In this document: piece after piece, positions 10,576 through 22,601 of the stretch
Layout of the letters: each line of letters begins with the position of its first letter
Position numbering within the stretch: the stretch's first letter is position 1
DNA from: Trematomus loennbergii
Taxonomy: Eukaryota; Chordata; Actinopteri; Perciformes; Nototheniidae
DNA: 64,000 nucleotides
Assembly (NCBI GenBank): GCA_012861695.1
Contig: JAAOOA010000478.1
Coordinates: 242,841-306,840, forward strand
Direction of reading: 5' to 3'
The notes under the pieces: model-generated
The model's database searches: none
Seen by the model: the letters and a program-made list of their open reading frames with translations, nothing else
Told to the model about the DNA's origin: nothing
Made by a program: the position numbers and the translations under genes

Positions 10576-10797
10576 TTTTAGCTCTGGTACCCAGTGGCGT
10601 AGCCAGGAATTATTGTGTGGGTGGGCCTGGAGAAATGTAGGTGGGCCAGGGGGAGACTTATTAAGCGTGGGGTCTGAGCTGAAACTTCATTAATGATTTT
10701 AATGATTTTTTAATGCACTAATTGAACATAAGCATAAACTAGCAGTGAAAACAAAAACATAGGCACGGCATGTGTGTACAACTGACATCCACATGAC

Positions 10798-11697
10798 TAG
10801 GGATGGGTATCGTTAAGGTTTTAACGGTAGGCCTACTACTACTTTTATCGATACCGCTTATTGATCCGGTGCTTTAACGGTACTTTTGTTTTTTTTGGAG
10901 AAAAAAAATAAGCTAAACTAACTAACAAACTATCATTGCTTTTTATTTTTAATTAAATACATATTTCACATCAAAAGAAACAACAATGTTTTAACAAATC
11001 GTATTAAATAATCTGATGACAGAACTGTAAACAGAATAGCTGAAACTTTAACAAAATAAATAACTCTAAATTACCTCTAATCATTAGCCCATGTTTGTAT
11101 AATTGAGTTAACTCTGTGTGTTGCTGCTAGCATACATAACACCTGACGTGGAAAAGTTACTCGTGGATGGGGCTACAGCGCTACTAGAAAGACAGTCGAA
11201 CCCGGTGCATTTCTCCGTTTGAATGTGGTGCACTTTTACAAGATGTTTAGACAAATTGCTCGTGTTACCGCCCTTACATGCTAAACTCTTATTGCACTTT
11301 TGGTAACGAGCATTGTCCACATCGAACAGGTAAAGTTTAACCACACCTCGGAGCGCGTTCTCTCCGCCATCTCTCCGTGTGTGTGTGTTGCTGCATGTAC
11401 AGTAGCAGCTGTGTGTGTGTAAACTGCCCCGCCCCCTCACACACAGACTGGGGAGAGAGATCTCTCGTCTGGATTGGAAAGATCGAAAATACTAAAAAAT
11501 AATCATAGACGCATTTTGCTGTCTTTTTGCATATTAGAAACGGAGTTGGCGACACTAAAACTGCAATATAATGTTGTGTAGCAATAATACATATGAGATA
11601 TATTTTTTACATGTCTCCAGTACCGACCGATAACGTCGGAGCTTAATGGTACCACGGTCTTTAATAATTCAGCCCTGGGGCTCGGTACCCATCCCTA
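10798..11697 (-). mobile_element. Nested hAT element with BED-finger remnant
   Basis: The ends are tagggatgggtatcg and cggtacccatcccta, with a perfect 8-bp target duplication cacatgac (10790-10797, 11698-11705). It is 900 bp long and sits wholly inside the outer hAT, so it inserted later. It contains part of a BED zinc finger on the minus strand. Confidence 0.93.
11108..11440 (-). pseudogene. hAT transposase N-terminal fragment (BED zinc finger)
   Basis: The peptide contains KCNKSLACKGGNTSNLSKHL followed by VKVHH, matching the BED-type finger at the N-terminus of hAT transposases and ZBED proteins, which binds the element's ends. The usual first cysteine (C-x2-C) reads as tyrosine (ARYQKC), so one zinc ligand is lost. 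There is no catalytic domain. It is a remnant of the autonomous parent. Confidence 0.65.
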
Positions 11698-12616
11698 CAC
11701 ATGACTGGCTCGGCGGCCACAGGTTGTTTATCCTTGACAGTCGCACAGTGGGCACACACTGAGAGTTTTCATATCAGCAAATGTGTACACGCTTCACTGC
11801 AGACCTCAAGAAGAAATAAGACTTTCGTTAACTCACGGCAAAACCTACTTTACTTACTAATTTACTCACGGTAAAAAAATGCACTCCCTATTCCATTGTC
11901 ATGAAGGTGGCATCTAACTATATCCAGAATAAGTTTGATTGGATCCAGGCTAGAAACATGTTTATTTCTGCTGTAAAGTTGGGCATTTTAACATGGAGGT
12001 CTATGGGAATTGCTCCTTTCTGCATCCATCCCCTGTTGGCCACTAGAGGAACTGCAGTTTGTGGCACTTCCTTCTGGGCTTCCCGGCTCTGCGCTATAAC
12101 GCGCTGATTGGCTGTGGGTGGGCCAGACGTGCATGTGGGTGGGCCCAGGCCCACCCGGGCCCACCCACAGCTACGCCACTGCTGGTACCTACATGGAGTG
12201 AAATAATGCCTGTTTTCCAGCGCGTCTTGTTGCGTAAGTAAACAGAAATGAAGCCAGGCACCATGTAGTTTTGATAAAACACTCTGTAGCTCGTTGTCTA
12301 CATTGCTCTGGTCGGAAAGTAACGTTGTAAGTATTTTTAACGTTTTGTTTAGGTTATTGATCCGTCTAGCTCGAATCTGTCATTATCTTTCTTACTTTAA
12401 CAAACTAACACAGTTATTATAAGTTCGTCACGAACCCTGTAAAATACTCACCGAGGAAAACAAACACTGCGAGCATCGTAACCATAGACTGTATATATGG
12501 ACCCATGGTCCGTGATCGCACCCATAGGATTCTGCAGAGTTGCCGACAGTGTTGCCTGTCACATTGCCAACTCCATAGTAAGGAAAGTAGCTGTGGACGT
12601 CCCTCCCTAAATGACG

Positions 12617-12847
12617 TCATCGCCTAATTTGCATATCATGTCGCGTAACAAAAAGGTTCCACCCCATTGTGGTTTCAACCAGCTTGGAAACCACAAAGGG
12701 GGTGGAACGTTTTTGTAAATCCAGACGACAGTAGATCAGAAATGACGTGGTGTCATCTCCAATAAATGGCTTCAACCATCCTTTAAACTCAGGGTTTGAT
12801 TCCCACTCCTTTCTGTACTTTTGTGAATACAGTTTAGACTGTGACAT
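12617..12847 (-). pseudogene. Transposase-like N-terminal fragment
   Basis: The minus-strand peptide starts MSQSKLYSQKYRKEWE, then FKGWLKPF.GDDT. The pattern of a basic tract, KEW, FKGWL and a following Cys region resembles the N-termini of fish hAT/ZBED-type transposon-derived proteins. The finger itself is not preserved. Weak evidence, from motif memory only. Confidence 0.35.
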
Positions 12848-12849
12848 GA

Positions 12850-13525
12850 TGACCTACGTGGATGTTTAGCTTGTCACAGAGGCACACACACAGTGGACGA
12901 CGTGATTAAGTGACTGAGGCTGTGTGAGTCAAAGCAAAGCAAAGGCATTTTTATTATAGTGTGACAGTGAAGAAACATTTACATTTTACGTTTAAATCCC
13001 GCTCATGAGGAATTCATTTGCCGTCTCGACGCGGGAGAGTGTGGCTGTCTCCTCTCTGCTCTGACTGCAGCAGCTGAGGGAAGAGTGAGCTTTTCAAATG
13101 AAATGATGGTCCGGTCTCCCCAGCAGAGTGAATTTAAAAGCAGCAGCAAGCGGAGGAATCACTAATAAATGTGAGTATTGGGTTTTAACTTACTTTAAAT
13201 TAACTAACGTCACACACATCAAACCCAAGGTGCATTAAAACGTACATTTTCGTTAAATAATACGGATAAATATGTGACGCTAACTAGCTAGCTGGACGTA
13301 CTGCACTGTTGTTTACACTCATTTTTAATTAAATTCAGAAGTTACTAAAGTCAAACAGAGATCTTGGCTCTGTTATAGATAAGTTATACTTTATATTACA
13401 TACATAGACCAAAGTGAAAACATTTAGACCGGTATAGCCTACAGTACGGTGGGATAACTATATCATTCCAATAACATATCATTCCAATAACTTATATCAT
13501 TCCAATAACTTGTATATAGACTCGT
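12850..13525. other. Unassigned stretch
   Basis: No supported gene. A CpG- and CAG-bearing segment at about 13015-13175 ends in a good donor-like atgtgagta, which could be a first exon and splice site, but there is no coding support. Confidence 0.25.
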
Positions 13526-13529
13526 ACTG

Positions 13530-13712
13530 CACTATTCCACATCATCACTTTATTTTATTTTATAACTATTATTCTTTTTGTATTGCTCTTGCTCTTATTG
13601 TTATTATGTTGCATTGTTGGAGAAGCCTGTGACATAAGATTTTCAACTACATAATTACTCTGTAGCTATGTCAGATTGACAATAAAGAACCTTGAACCTT
13701 GAACCTTGATTT
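13530..13712 (+). repeat. Non-LTR retrotransposon 3' tail
   Basis: Same family as about 880-1020: tgttgcattgttggagaagc, gacaataaag and the short tandem ccttgaa ending. Confidence 0.65.
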
Positions 13713-14298
13713 ATAAAATGCTACCCTGACGTGTAGCTGCTGTTTGCTTTATTTATTTCTCTGACATGTTGCAATTTTTTACTGTTTATTAAACTTTGGG
13801 ACAACATTACAACCTTTGTGTTCAGCTCATGCTGCTTTGAGGTAGGGCTAAAAAAAAGCCTATTTTAAATATTTCCACCAGATTTGATCATCTTTTATTT
13901 AGGTTAAATTGTATTTAATTGATCCTAATCCATAATAATAACACCATCACAAATAGACAGCAGCCTTTTGCTTGATGTTAGTTTGTGCCGTGCTGTCAAA
14001 GGGATGTGTGATGTGTGACTGTCTTCATCTCTTTAGTTTTTTAAAACCAGAACATTACATCATTTTAAATTATCCTTTATGGATTGTTTGTCTGAAATGC
14101 TTAGTTAAATTTTGCAATAATACTTTTGCAACTCTGTTTAATATGATTAATTCACTTTTTTATTTTTCTCTTGTTTTTCTCTGTAATTAGGACAATTCTG
14201 GAGGAATGGATCTGCTGGAGAAGGACCCTTAATCTGAAAAGTGCACAGCGGATCATCAGGACAGAGCTACCATCCACCTGGACCCCCCGAGGTACCCG

Positions 14299-15471
14299 GG
14301 CCCTTTCTCATGTCATCAAATGTCCCTCCTCGACTCCTCGACTCCTCGACTCCTCGGTCCTCCGGTAGTGACCCGGAAATGAATTTTAGCGCGCCATGTT
14401 GAAGGACATCTCATTTCTCGAAATGCACATCGAGGACCGAGCATCGAGCGTCGAGGAGGCTCTCTGGAGGAGCTATAACCGAGGATACACTGATGGGTCC
14501 TCCACAGTCCTCCACGGCTCCTTCGTGGATGCATTTCCGGCAACAGTGATGTTTCAAAGAGTCGAGACGCACAGCCGGACTTATCTCAGCCAATGACAGC
14601 TCTGCATGCATCCCCTGGATATTATTTTATTAACTGCTTTCATCGCGACGCGATGTTTACAGTGAGAACAGCTGTGAGGTCCGTGCAGAAAGCAGAGCAG
14701 TGTGTATAATATATATCATATCACTCAGTATAACAGGCCTACTCTCTTTATTTGCTTTAGTTTAGTAGATATCTACAAACAAAGTCGATATTTTTCTAAA
14801 ACCATAGTGCTTCACATAATAAAATACACAACGGCTGTAGCCTGATGATATGCTTTAGGAGCTGTAGGTGCGTGTGTGTGGTGTAGGTGTGTGTGTTGTG
14901 CAGTGTGTGCGTAGATGCAGCGGACAGACAGGTCTCAGTTGGTTTGGTGTCCTCTGCTTACTTGTAATACTTGTAAATAAAACTTTTGGCCCGTCATTTA
15001 TTTCCCTCATTGTAGCGACCAGAGAGGGGGGGGGGGGATATATCCAGTCTCTGATAGTGTTATGTTATTATGAGAGTGCTCTGTTTGATTCTGAAATTGT
15101 ATATATTTATATAAATATATACATATATGTGTGTGTGTGTCTGTGTGTATGTCCGCATCTGTAGCCTGTTATTGTCTCATTATACCGCACTGTGAATGAA
15201 TTAAAAGTAAATATATAAGTGGTCATGAACACATCTGTCCATCAGACAGGGCTGCTGTGCCTCCTGTCATCATTAATGGACGTCTCTTTAAAATGACCGC
15301 TCAGAGGAGAGGAGTTCTCATTTCTCTAACCACCTGCTGCTTCCCCTCCTCTCTCCTCGGTTCCCCTCCTCGGCTCCTCCGCTCGCATCTCCTGTGGGCG
15401 GGACTAAGTCTCGAGGATAGGAGTCGAGGAGGGGAGTCGAGGAGGGACATTTGAAGACATGAGAAAGGGCC
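14299..15471. mobile_element. Inverted-repeat element with CCG target duplication
   Basis: About 50-bp terminal inverted repeats start ggccctttctcatgtc and continue through cctcgactcc motifs. The 3-bp duplication ccg flanks it (14296-14298, 15472-15474). It is 1173 bp long with no coding content. A gt-rich microsatellite and an AT-rich centre lie inside. The 3-bp duplication suggests a Harbinger-like or related class. Confidence 0.78.
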
Positions 15472-15746
15472 CCGGTCTACGTGGGCTGGGTCCTCCGTGG
15501 ACCGCGTAGGCTGCGTACTCCGAAGGGTGCAGCCCAGTCTATGGTGCAGCCCCTGAATTGAGACACGGGCCGTTTCTCAATCGCGAGGATGCTTGCTTGG
15601 TAGCACATGTCTTCCGAGTCACTTCCTTCAGAAGCTAGGCAATAATCCTTCCTGGCATTCGGAAAACGAAGAGTGGAACAGGCTAGCAAGTGTGCAGGTG
15701 TGCGTCATATGAGAGGCCCCGCCTTACATTTTCCGCCACAGATTTG

Positions 15747-17910
15747 GGCTGTGTTTCACTTTTCTTATTTTTCATTTCCTCGCTCCTCGGTCTCGGTCTC
15801 ACCGGAAGTTGATTTGTCTGCGCCATCTTGAGTAGCGTCCCAATAGAGTGGCGAAGTCCCTCCCACTTACTTCCGGGGTATGGGACCTTATTTCGGAAAA
15901 ATTATGCATTGAAGTCAATGGGGAGAGAAAACTTATCTTTCGATCCCGTTTGAATTGTGCCATGAATTACACATATGATGTTTGTCAATCTTAAAAAATC
16001 ATTTCCATGTCAAAAAAGTCACAGTTTGTCTTAAAACTGTTGAAATATAAGACTTTGAAAAATACGAAACTAGAAAGACTACAAATCCCAGAGTCGCGTA
16101 AGTGATGTCACAATTGAGACACTACGATACACGTATAATACCGTATATATACGATCAGCGCCATATAGATAGAATCTATCTATATGGCGCTGGCTAAGAT
16201 AAGATAACTTTCACAAGATGCCTGTGTGCTTAGTACCACGTTGCTCTTTATTTTGCTTCCCGTCTGATGAAAGGACCAGGAGTACTCTGGATCAAGCTAG
16301 CTAGTAGCTAGCACGTTAGTTAGCATTACAGCCTTGTCATTTTTATTAGCCTTAACATGAAGTAACATTAAGTAACCCACAATGTTAAACAGTAAGAGTA
16401 GTAGTCATATTTCGTGAACCCTTTGAAGAGTACTGTCACCAGTGTGATCATTCTATAATACACCATTTAAGCCCGGGGGAGAAATGCTAACGCTAACGTT
16501 AGCATCGGCAATCTTCTCTACTTCATGCTATCTGCACAAATGGTTGACATTAAACATTAAAACGACCGGGCAGTTCAGAGAGAATCGAAGGCAGGCAGGC
16601 AGCTTTGCATGACATTCTTCAGGACGTGTTTCATTGTGGTGATAGTGTGAGGGTAGCCAATCGGTTTGTTGACAGTAGTGACGGCCATCTTGGTGACGTG
16701 TGTTGTTCTGTGAGACCAGAGATGTAGTTCATTGAGCAGTTCACACAAACAAATGTGTTACTTCACAGTTTTACGACACATTTTATTTTTTTTGACTTGC
16801 AAAATTATCTTTTAAATTGACAAACATCATATGTGTAATTCGTGGCACAATTCAAACGGGATCGAAAGATAATCTTTCTCTCTCCATTGACTTCAATGCA
16901 TAACTTTTCCGAAATAAGGTCCCATGGGGCTCAACCGGAAGGGGAGGGACTTCGCCACTCTATGGCCTTATTTTTGCCGGAGGACCGAGGAGCGAGGAGC
17001 GATAATGGAGGAGCTATAATCGAGGAACCACCAGACCATCCTTCGATGAAATCCTCAGACACTCGCCCCGCCCCCTTACTGTGTATCGCTCACTGATTGG
17101 ACGACGCAGCGCATGCACTGATCTGATGCTTCTTGACAGAGAGCAGAGTTTCCTAGCGGAGTGAAGAAAACACATGAAACTCACGGGACTCACTCCTCAG
17201 TTCATACTGTGTTTGTTTCAATGAATGCATCATTCAGTTACAATATGTGATATATCTGAACAACAAAGTGCTCAAAAATTATTTTATTCATTTATTGGAA
17301 ACATTTTCATGATCGCTTTTTCGTTTTACATTTTCATTTATTGTCATTTCCATTCAGTCAGTCATTAAGTGCTATTTAACATGTTCATTTGCTACATATC
17401 CACACAAACAAACTAAGTGTGCAATCCAATGAATGTTAATCTAACTGGGTTTTGATAGATAACATATCTCTTTTTCTTCTCTCAATTATTTTATTTCTAT
17501 TGTGCACTCTAATCAATATTAATCAAACTATTGTTCGTTTATACATTTTAAGAATGGCGTTTATCTTTTTTGAGAATGAGTTCTTATTTGATTTAATTTA
17601 TTTGGGTCTACAACAGATGATACAAATGTTTGTGTCAGTAAATGTGTACTAACAGAGGCGGGGGTGTTTGTGAAAATAACGAGGACAGAGCTGCTGTCAG
17701 ACGAACAGCTGTGCAGCGTCATCGCAAACGGACGTCGCTTCACGTGACGCTCCGGAGGAAAGGACGTCCCATTGCTCTTAAAACTCATTTCCCTGCTTCT
17801 CGTGGTTTCCTTGCGTCTCTCCATGCTTCCCTGGTGGGAGGGACTAGTCGCAGGGAAACGACGCAAGTGAGGGACGCAAGGAATCCATTTAACCGAAGTG
17901 AAACGCAGCC
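15747..17910. mobile_element. Inverted-repeat element nested in family M
   Basis: The ends are ggctgtgtttcactt and aagtgaaacgcagcc, with target duplication ttg (15744-15746, 17911-17913). Joining the flanks recreates the family-M sequence around cagatttgg. It holds a further element at 15843-16963. Confidence 0.8.
15843..16963. mobile_element. Third-level nested inverted-repeat element
   Basis: The terminal inverted repeat is atagagtggcgaagtccctcc / ggagggacttcgccactctat. Interior phrases such as ttcgatcccgtttgaattgtg occur in inverted form at both ends. No clear target duplication. A shorter relative lies at 18169-18640. Confidence 0.7.
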
Positions 17911-18168
17911 TTGGAGAAATTGGTCCGTGCGCAAAGCATTGTGGGGATTTTAAGGACGCGAAGTCTACCCATGTGCAGCCTCGAAATTTCCCCTAAACCA
18001 AGGACGCGGCCTCGGTGGAATTCCAAGTATGCTGGAGATTGGAACAGTCCTTCGGCGGCACTCGATGACGTAGCATCCTTGAAATATTGGCTTGGAAGCC
18101 AGTTTCCTCGAGATTGAGAAACGGCCACGGCCTATATGGTTGACAGCCTCAAGTGTTGCCAACTCTGA

Positions 18169-18640
18169 GAGGCGAAGTCCCCGGGGGAGAAAGATTATCT
18201 TTCGATCCCGTTTGAATTGTGCCACGAATTACACACATATATAAATATTTCCATGTAAAAAAGTCACAGTTTGTCGTAAAACTGTTGAAATATAAGACTA
18301 TGAAAAATACGCAACTAGAAAGACTACAAATCCCAGAATCCCGGTCCCGCATGCTGGCTCTTACGAACCGACTAACTCCCCTTGTGTGTATGTACAGCTC
18401 TCAACATGCCCAGACTTGGAGTGATTTTCACCTCTTTTAATACTTTCCGCCTCATTCTGAAAGAAAGAAGTGAAATGTGCCAACGTGACGGCCGTCTTGG
18501 TGTGTGGTGCGAGACGGGAGATGGAGTTCATTGAGCGGTTTCACCAAAAAAAAGTGTTACTTCACAGTTTTACGACACGTTTAAAAAAATTGACTTGCAA
18601 AATTATCTTTTAAATTGACAAATTTGCTGCCCTAGGCGAG
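18169..18640. repeat. Related copy of the third-level element
   Basis: It shares gaggcgaagtcc, ttcgatcccgtttgaattgtg and ttacttcacagttttacgac with 15843-16963, with its middle deleted. Confidence 0.65.
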
Positions 18641-19790
18641 ATTTTAGCTGGCATAAAGTCCCATGAAATAAATAAATGTGTATTTAAATGTACATTTATA
18701 TATATTTATTGCCTTATTTATTTATTTCAGAATGTATTTCATAACCTTATTTATTTTTTCATAGGCATATTTATATATATTATTTAATTATTTATGTATT
18801 TATTTAATTTTGGCTTAAACGGCATTCCACGACTTTCCCAAAAGTCAGCTAAAAGCACAAACCATCAGTAAATCCATGAAAATCAAATGCAACAAAAAGA
18901 GAAAAAGGAGACAAAGTTTAGCAATTTTTCTTTTATTACAATTTTTGTCTCTTATTTTCAATCGGGTGAAGAAAAATACCTTTCTTTTTTTTGTTTGTTC
19001 AGTATAATAAAATATGTTAACTTTATTCATTTTATGAAGAAAAACAACGACAACGAGAAAAATAAAAACAGAAAAATAACAAACTTTTTTTTTTTACCGC
19101 TCTCCCTCTTTGTAAACCTGGAGAGCTGCTGCATTGCGTGGGAAGCAAATACAACGGAGACAGTGAGGAAGAGGAGGGGGGGGGGGGAAAGGAGGGGGGG
19201 GGAGGGGGAGGAGGAGGAAGAGGAGGAGGTTAAAGATAAGGCCAGAGACGTACAAAACGGATCGCAGGAGGAGAGGAGTTTGGTGGCGGGATGAAGCAGG
19301 AAGTCGGGTCAGAGTTAAGCGGTCATGCCGTATTTGGAAAGAGCGATACACTACAGAAAGGACCGTCTGACAGCAAGGTAAAGCAATGAAAATATTCTTA
19401 ATATAGCGTACACCTTCACCTCGCTGTCAGACGGCCTATCTGACAGGAAATGAAGTTATATCACTCTCCCAAACCCACCAGACTCCATTCAACAACTGAA
19501 ATATTACCTCACAGACTCAGGAGTTGCTACTTCAGTCAGTTAGTCTGTGTTATTGTGGGATTTCGGGGACTCTGAACTAACCTTTTAAAACTCAGAAGTC
19601 ACACAACAACACAAACTAACTAACTGATCCATGCAGCAGTGGACCAGCAACTCCTATACACTGGTCAGGTAAAATGACCTATCAATGGAGTCTGGTGCCT
19701 TTTGTCTAGATACAAAAATGATGGCAGGAGGACAGGAGGTTGGTGCTGGAGGAGGAGGAGGAGGACGTGGCGGTGATGAAGCAGGAAGTC
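18641..19790. other. AT-rich then purine-rich gene-free stretch
   Basis: It holds ATTTA-rich low-complexity sequence (18650-18830), A-rich sequence to 19100, and a G/A simple repeat (about 19150-19235). A short open frame of lysine-rich composition is chance. Confidence 0.4.
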
Positions 19791-19795
19791 AGAGT

Positions 19796-19954
19796 TCAGA
19801 GGTCGCTCTCTCCGTACAGAGCCGTGGAGAAGGACATGTAGTCGAGGGCCCCGGGGACCCCGTCCGGCCCGGAGTACGGAGCCATGCGGGCGATGCAGTA
19901 ATCCGCCTGGTCCGGAGGAAGCTCGCGGCGCAGCTCGTCCGGTAAAATGTAGTT
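19796..19954 (-). CDS. Alpha-actinin, last coding exon (EF-hand C-terminus)
   Basis: The 159-nt minus-strand exon, after acceptor CCACAG, ends in a stop at 19796-19798. It encodes 52 residues, including [19 protein letters not shown] and [17 protein letters not shown], the invariant C-terminus of alpha-actinins. Alpha-actinin is an antiparallel rod dimer that crosslinks actin filaments; this end forms the second pair of EF-hands and the tail. MAPY and MSFS favour the non-muscle ACTN1/ACTN4 side over ACTN2/3. It joins the 20936-21091 exon in phase 0. Only these two exons were found (see findings). Confidence 0.93.
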   Translation of the reverse strand, partial: NYILPDELRRELPPDQADYCIARMAPYSGPDGVPGALDYMSFSTALYGESDL

Positions 19955-20156
19955 CTGTGGAGGAGGAAAAATAAAGGACATTTTTATCATAGAAAAATTG
20001 CTTTTAGCTACAGTCTATATTCAGAAGTACCACATGGTGATGAAGTGGGGATATTTTAATATGTAAGCCTATTTGTTTGAAAAATATCACTGTCACCGGC
20101 TTGAGCTTCAATAATCAGGATCCATGTATTTCTGATCCTCTCAAGAATGGAAGTAG

Positions 20157-20500
20157 TCATTCCGGCAGTGGCTCAGTCAGTAGGGGCTTGGACTGTGAGC
20201 CGTAGGGTCGCCGGTTCAAGTCCCTGACCAGACCTAAATATGGAGTGTGGACTGCTACTTGGAGAGGTCCCAGTTCACCTCCTGGGCCCTGCCGTGGTGC
20301 CCTTGAGCAAGGCACCGGACAACCCCCTTCCCCCCCCCCCACTCCCATGCTCCGGGCGCTGTACAATAGCTGCCCACTGCTCTAGTACTAGACTCCTGGT
20401 ACTAGGATGGGTTAAAAGCAGAGAACACATTTCACTGGTGTGCTCTGCATGTGAGACCATTACAGAGGGGTTCATCCCTCCGATATTCTATCTATCTATC
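20157..20500 (+). repeat. tRNA-derived SINE
   Basis: A pol III A box (tggctcagtcagtaggg, 20169-20185) and B box (ggttcaagtcc, 20213-20223) lie in tRNA-like spacing. They are followed by the body phrase cccttgagcaaggcacc and a tatc-repeat tail. It lies inside the last alpha-actinin intron and resembles V-SINE-type fish SINEs. Confidence 0.8.
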
Positions 20501-20935
20501 ACATACAGAGCATCAACTAGTTCCTGAACAGTGTCCTTCACATGCTGATATCCAAGAGAGGGAGTTACACAGTCACAAGATGGAGGAATAGAAAGCAGTA
20601 TTCAATGTTTTAGCTCCACGTCAGAAATGATCATGCTTGTCATATGTCTATCTCCATAGAGGTGAATCATCATGTTAATCACATAGCTATCATATGCCTC
20701 AAACAGTCCTGATGCTCTTCTAGGTAATCATACATCCTGTCATGTACACAGCTACAGTTGGGATACCTTTGTTATCATGTGACTCTGATATTGGAAGAGG
20801 ACATTCAGTATTTTCCCAACACTATTTATTTTTGTCTTTCATCTTCTTAACAATAAAACTCTAAAAGTGAAAACTTAAGAAGAGATAAGTACATAGTAGT
20901 TTTACCAAGAATAAATGCTTCTACACGGTGTTTAC

Positions 20936-21091
20936 CTTGTCCCCGGCCAGGACCTTGAAGGCGACGACCTGGTCGGCGGTGTCCGTGTCCGCCGTCTCTC
21001 GGGACATGAAGTCGATGAACCCCTGGAACGTGACGATGCCCATCCTGTTGGGATCCACGATGCTCATGATGCGGGAAAACTCGTTCTCACC
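20936..21091 (-). CDS. Alpha-actinin, penultimate exon (EF-hand)
   Basis: A 156-nt minus-strand exon, phase 0 at both ends, with acceptor CTTCAG and donor GTAAAC. It encodes 52 residues, including [19 protein letters not shown] and [18 protein letters not shown], then VLAGDK. This is the calmodulin-like domain of alpha-actinin. Compared with the family motif ADQV-x-ASFK, it reads ADQVVAFK, one residue short, consistent with a 156-nt rather than 159-nt exon. The reading frame is kept. Confidence 0.92.
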
Positions 21092-21124
21092 CTGAAGGCA
21101 ACACGGAGGGACGGTGAGGCTCAG

Positions 21125-21144
21125 GTGCAACACACACAACACAA

Positions 21145-21240
<96 letters not shown>
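21125..21240. repeat. (CA)n microsatellite
   Basis: About 110 bp of near-perfect CA/AC, starting about 35 bp upstream of the actinin exon acceptor. The cysteine/valine and histidine/threonine open frames across it are artefacts. Confidence 0.95.
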
Positions 21241-21243
<3 letters not shown>

Positions 21244-22600
21244 AAGACTCAGCTTGTCTATAGTTTATCGTAAATACATAGAATTATAAATTTCAGGTTG
21301 GCTTGAATTTGTACCAAATAAATGTGTGTTTCCAGATTATTTAACGAGTGTTTATATGATATTATCCCCATAATCCTCCAGATATTATCCCGTTAACATT
21401 AAAACTTAAACTGGCACGGAAACAATACTGGAATAAATGTACCTACATTACATGCAAAAATGTGAAATAGTAAATACACTGACTATGAACCTTACACAAC
21501 CTCACTTTAAAACATGCAAACTATTCCTTTATGTATGGAATATCTCTATGAATCGAAATCAAGATATATATTTATTTTAAAAATCTATAAAATAAGGCTC
21601 ACAACTTTTCCTGTGGCCTGGTTAAACACACACAAACAAACGGTCATACTTGAATGGGCTGAGGATGTGTGGGGGGGGAGTGCATCATGCACAGGGTGAG
21701 GAGGGGGGGGATCGTGCAGGAGATAGAAAGAGAACACAGTGCATTTTCATTAGGATCCTGGGGGCAGCAGAGGTTAATGTGCAGCCAGGCAATAACTCTT
21801 TGTGGGGGGGGGGGGGGTCTTCTCATCATCACAACAAGCACAAATATACCTTTTATGTGTAAACAGCATTAATGCAAAATCACTCATTAAACACAGTTCA
21901 GAATCACATTCATTTACCCCATATCCTCACACATTGGACATGTACATACCATAGAGCGGTAACTACACAAACACGATTAAATATTATTAAAATTATTGAT
22001 TAAACTGCTGATCTTTTTTTTATTCATGTTTTAGTTTGAGCACATTTTTACTTTTAATTCTTATTTTTTAAGATACATTTTTTTTTTTATTGTATTTTAT
22101 TTATTTATTTTAAAATGGCGCAATTAAAAAAAATTATTCTCAATTCTTTTTTTGTTTTACTTTATTTTATGAAATCTTATCTTTCATCGGAAATGTTCCT
22201 TTAAATTCTTATATTTATATAAATGTATTTATTCTGTTATTATTCTGTTGTTGTTCTGAAATGTGTTCGTTTGCAACTTGTCATAAATGTTGGACATACT
22301 GTATTTGTGATAAACTGAAAAATAAAGTTGTAAAAAAACAAACAAGATGAAGTTTTCCTTTACGGTACGAGAAAATCCTCCTATTCTCGAGCTTTTAGAC
22401 GGGGAACCGATAGATATTTGTTGTCAACATCACTCATTAGCATCGTCATTAATGTTATTGTGAGACAAAATTATATTGAGAGAATAGATATTAGTAAAAC
22501 AAATTGTGTTGGACAAATTGAGACCACTTCAATCTATTATTTTATTGTAGAGAACAAACCACAGATAGACCTCTGTCAGGACTGACTGCAGCCAACTTTA
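21241..22600. other. Unassigned, AT-rich, no gene seen
   Basis: It holds G runs at about 21670-21710 and 21803-21815 and a T-rich block at about 22010-22160. I looked for the next upstream alpha-actinin exon and did not find it. Confidence 0.35.
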
Positions 22601-22601
22601 T

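Larger units (their letters stand above)
10592..12181. mobile_element. hAT DNA transposon (outer), non-autonomous
   Basis: The terminal inverted repeats are cagtggcgtagcc at the left and (g)ctacgccactg at the right. They are flanked by a perfect 8-bp target duplication ctggtacc (10584-10591, 12182-12189), the hAT signature. Both subterminal regions repeat gtgggcc motifs. No transposase is seen in the outer part. It carries a second hAT at 10798-11697. Confidence 0.92.
15568..18126. mobile_element. Inverted-repeat element (family M), split by nested insertions
   Basis: The ends are ggccgtttctcaatc and gattgagaaacggcc, with a 3-bp duplication acg (15565-15567, 18127-18129). The left 180 bp and right 215 bp match the intact 0.39-kb family-M copies at 26479, 28582 and 29933. 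The roughly 2.2 kb between them is inserted DNA. Confidence 0.85.

Noticed and set aside
14171..14368. Exon after the acceptor-like ttctctgtaattag at about 14190
   Set aside because: The following frame has no recognisable protein and runs into a transposon end.
20915..21289. 124- and 105-codon frames over the CA repeat
   Set aside because: They combine out-of-frame or overrun actinin exon sequence with CA repeat; the real exon is 20936-21091 on the minus strand.
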